This document shows positions 59,540-64,000 of a DNA stretch of 64,000 nucleotides, in pieces. The notes beneath the pieces are model-generated. The model did no database searches and was not told the DNA's origin. It saw only the letters and a list, made by a program, of their open reading frames with translations. Source of the DNA: Panulirus ornatus (lineage: Eukaryota > Arthropoda > Malacostraca > Decapoda > Palinuridae); the NCBI RefSeq assembly GCF_036320965.1, contig NC_092236.1, positions 21,200,518 to 21,264,517 of the forward strand, written 5' to 3'. The first letter of the stretch is position 1; each line of letters opens with the position of its first letter. Made by a program: the position numbers and the translations under genes.

Positions 59540-60640
59540 TGGAAAGAATAGAATAAAATGGTTCTTCGTTCTGTAGAGTCGAGAACTTTTGTGCATGATC
59601 GAGAGTATGGCTTCCGTAAGCACAGAACAGCAGACCTCGGGATCAATTTAAATCTCGTTATTTTGTATGCATTCAACGGACTATTTCTAGATAATGCTAA
59701 AGCTAATGACATAACCTCTCAAAAACAGAGTGCTAATCAAATTCAGTGATTTCGTTATAAAACGTAACCTTTTATTTCTTTTAAAAAAGACTTCTGTCTG
59801 TTTTTCGGCTCGCTCAGTAATTCCGGACGTGTTTGTCCATGTGAGAGGATTATCGCAGGGAAGTGCGCTCAAACAAAATTATTTATATTGGTAGTTAACG
59901 ATATTCAGGCATCAGAACCAATCTACAGATGTCTTAGATACTCACTGTATACTGAAGACTGAGCAAGAGGGACCTCGTCCTCTAATGCACCGTCCCCAGG
60001 AGAACAGATTCAAGTTTCACTTGAGCCTTTCTCCTGCTAAGTGTACGGCAATTGTTATCCTTAGAAGTTTGAAAATTCCCCGTTCACAAATGACCTGATG
60101 ACATCTCGGAACAGGGACAAAATTTTGTTAAAGTCATAAGTCCCCCCTTACTGATAGCAGAGTCATCTGGAAAAGACTCATAGATCAGTAACTCAAGAAC
60201 TGTAAAGCAAAAAGAAAAAAAACTTGAGTACGTATCCGGTTCTTATTAGGCAGCCGACATACGTTCTGTGTTAATGATGTACGAGTCCCTCATCAGATCA
60301 AGGTTGGGTTACGGCTCACAAGTGTATATGCTCTGGGAACCGAGGTAAACACTGAAGAGGATGAATGTGATTCAGAATAAATGTTTGAGAAACATGTCTT
60401 GGATACGTAATGCACCAGAACTGAGCGAACGGAAATGGGGGCAAACTTGCCTTCCACGAGAATACTTAACTTACGAATATGAATTGCCGAAGGCTAGAAA
60501 ATGAATCTGACACGTTTTGCCTAGCAGCGTACCACACAAGGACATAAACATCTTTTTGTGTGAAGATTTTGGCATAAATTCGCAAGTTTTTGTTGAGTAG
60601 GTAAGGCAAAAAGATTGTGGCTTGGGAGGCTGCCGTACTG
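59540..60640 (+). mobile_element. Old LINE fossil (RT)
   Basis: Broken frames read DREYGFRKHRTADLG (~59600-59640), VRGLSQGSALKQNYLY (RT GLPQGSVLSPLLF, ~59842-59890) and LSPAKCTAIVI (~60030-60060), in RT order. Confidence 0.55.
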
Positions 60641-60794
60641 ATATCATCACGTATTGTCTTCTAACCGAAAAGCGTGTACCGGAGGTTTGGAAGTTAACAT
60701 GCGACTAATAGAAATAATTACCAAACATCGGGAGTATTCCCACCCTAACTCCAAGACTAGTAACTTTGTAATGGTTCGTACAACCACGTATATT

Positions 60795-61032
60795 TATCCC
60801 TGGGGATAGGGGAGAAAGAATACTTCCCACGTATTCCCTGTGTGTCGTAGAAGGCAACTAAAAGGGGTGGGAGCGGAGGGGGGGGGGGGGATCCTCCCCT
60901 CCAGTTTTTACTTTTCCAAAATAAAGAGCAAAGAAGGGGACCAAGTGAGGATTTTTCCTCTGGGCTCAGTCCTCTGTTCTTGACGCTACCTCGCCTAAGT
61001 GGGAGATAGCGAATATGTATGAAAAAAAAAAG
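60795..61032 (+). mobile_element. SINE-like element sharing the LINE-R 3' hairpin
   Basis: Body tccctggggataggggagaa, gaatacttcccacgtattcc, then gtgtgtcgtagaaggcaact. The 3' end is gacgctacctcgcctaagtg followed by ggagatagcgaatatgtatg and A10. Same family as 16083-16310. Confidence 0.85.
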
Positions 61033-61033
61033 T

Positions 61034-61195
61034 CCGAGGCGTTACTGGCTTCCGCCTGTTCTTGGTTACATCGCAAGCGATAAGTCATTTTGGCGAGGCT
61101 GTATCACTGGGAGTGCAGTCTCGTGAAAGAAAAACTTTTCGCTCCAAAGAAGCCTAAGTTTCCCAGCTACTGCCTTGGGCTACAGGAATCTAACA
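61034..61195 (+). mobile_element. Repeat C, copy 3
   Basis: gttactggcttccgcctgtt, ggttacatcgcaagcgataa, cagtctcgtgaaagaaaaac, cgctccaaagaagcc match copies 1 and 2. It begins right after the poly(A) of the SINE-like element. Confidence 0.75.

Positions 61196-64000
<2,805 letters not shown>

Overview
This window is intron-rich, repeat-dense animal nuclear DNA. The spliced gene architecture, the many perfect AT, GA and GT dinucleotide tracts, and LINE tails carrying a characteristic CTACCTCGC...GCGGGAGACAGCGA terminus all fit an arthropod, most likely a decapod crustacean. That attribution is inference: no rRNA, mitochondrial or other marker locus is present.

One real cellular gene can be supported. 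It is a plus-strand gene for a PPEF/RdgC-type serine/threonine protein phosphatase (IQ motif, PPP catalytic domain, EF-hands). Fourteen coding exons between 22718 and 42278 splice in phase into about 670 residues ending at a TAA. The exon with the start codon is missing; it must lie upstream of 22718, possibly outside the window. All PPP metal and catalytic signatures are present ([25 protein letters not shown]). Two EF-hands are canonical and one is degenerate. The gene is expected to encode a Ca2+/calmodulin-responsive phosphatase like Drosophila rdgC, which dephosphorylates rhodopsin.

The rest is mobile and repetitive DNA. At least three groups of dead non-LTR retrotransposons occur. The first is a young endonuclease/RT LINE ('LINE-R'), with long copies at 13341-15943 and 55576-57678 and shorter ones at 1366-1985, 2030-2195, 2278-2900, 12422-13170, 35545-36290, 39600-41075, 55150-55495 and 63402-64000. 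The second is a Jockey-like LINE ('LINE-J') at 560-1140, 18130-19360, 25690-25850, 34390-35518, 44840-46480, 50680-51262 and 51290-52080. The third comprises older RT fossils at 6830-8370, 37590-39380, 49560-50520 and 59540-60640. There are tRNA-derived SINEs (1198-1368, 16770-16875, 46018-46195), a SINE-like family that shares the LINE-R 3' hairpin (16083-16310, 60795-61032), an unnamed ~170-200 bp repeat (23516-23712, 41119-41316, 61034-61195), and a hAT-type MITE with an 8-bp target duplication (6295-6613). Minisatellites with 29-, 31-, 40- and 74-bp units and about 27 dinucleotide tracts fill much of the remainder.

Layout: 1-5000 LINEs, foldback, microsatellites and a 31-bp array; 5000-10360 mostly unassigned with a MITE and an old LINE; 10360-11500 CT tract and 40-bp minisatellite; 11500-22700 LINE-R long copy, SINEs, Jockey fossil and a 29-bp array; 22718-42278 phosphatase gene with repeat-filled introns; 42279-64000 unassigned DNA, Jockey fossils, LINE-R copies and AT tracts.

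The most unusual signal is inside the phosphatase gene. Several tandem repeats are built from its own splice junctions: the acceptor of exon 4 is triplicated (74-bp unit), the donor of exon 8 is copied as a ~40-bp array with intact decoy donors, the donor of exon 11 is duplicated, and more weakly the donor of exon 9. A 21-bp tandem donor at exon 6 and a probable GC-AG intron after exon 12 add further splicing oddities.
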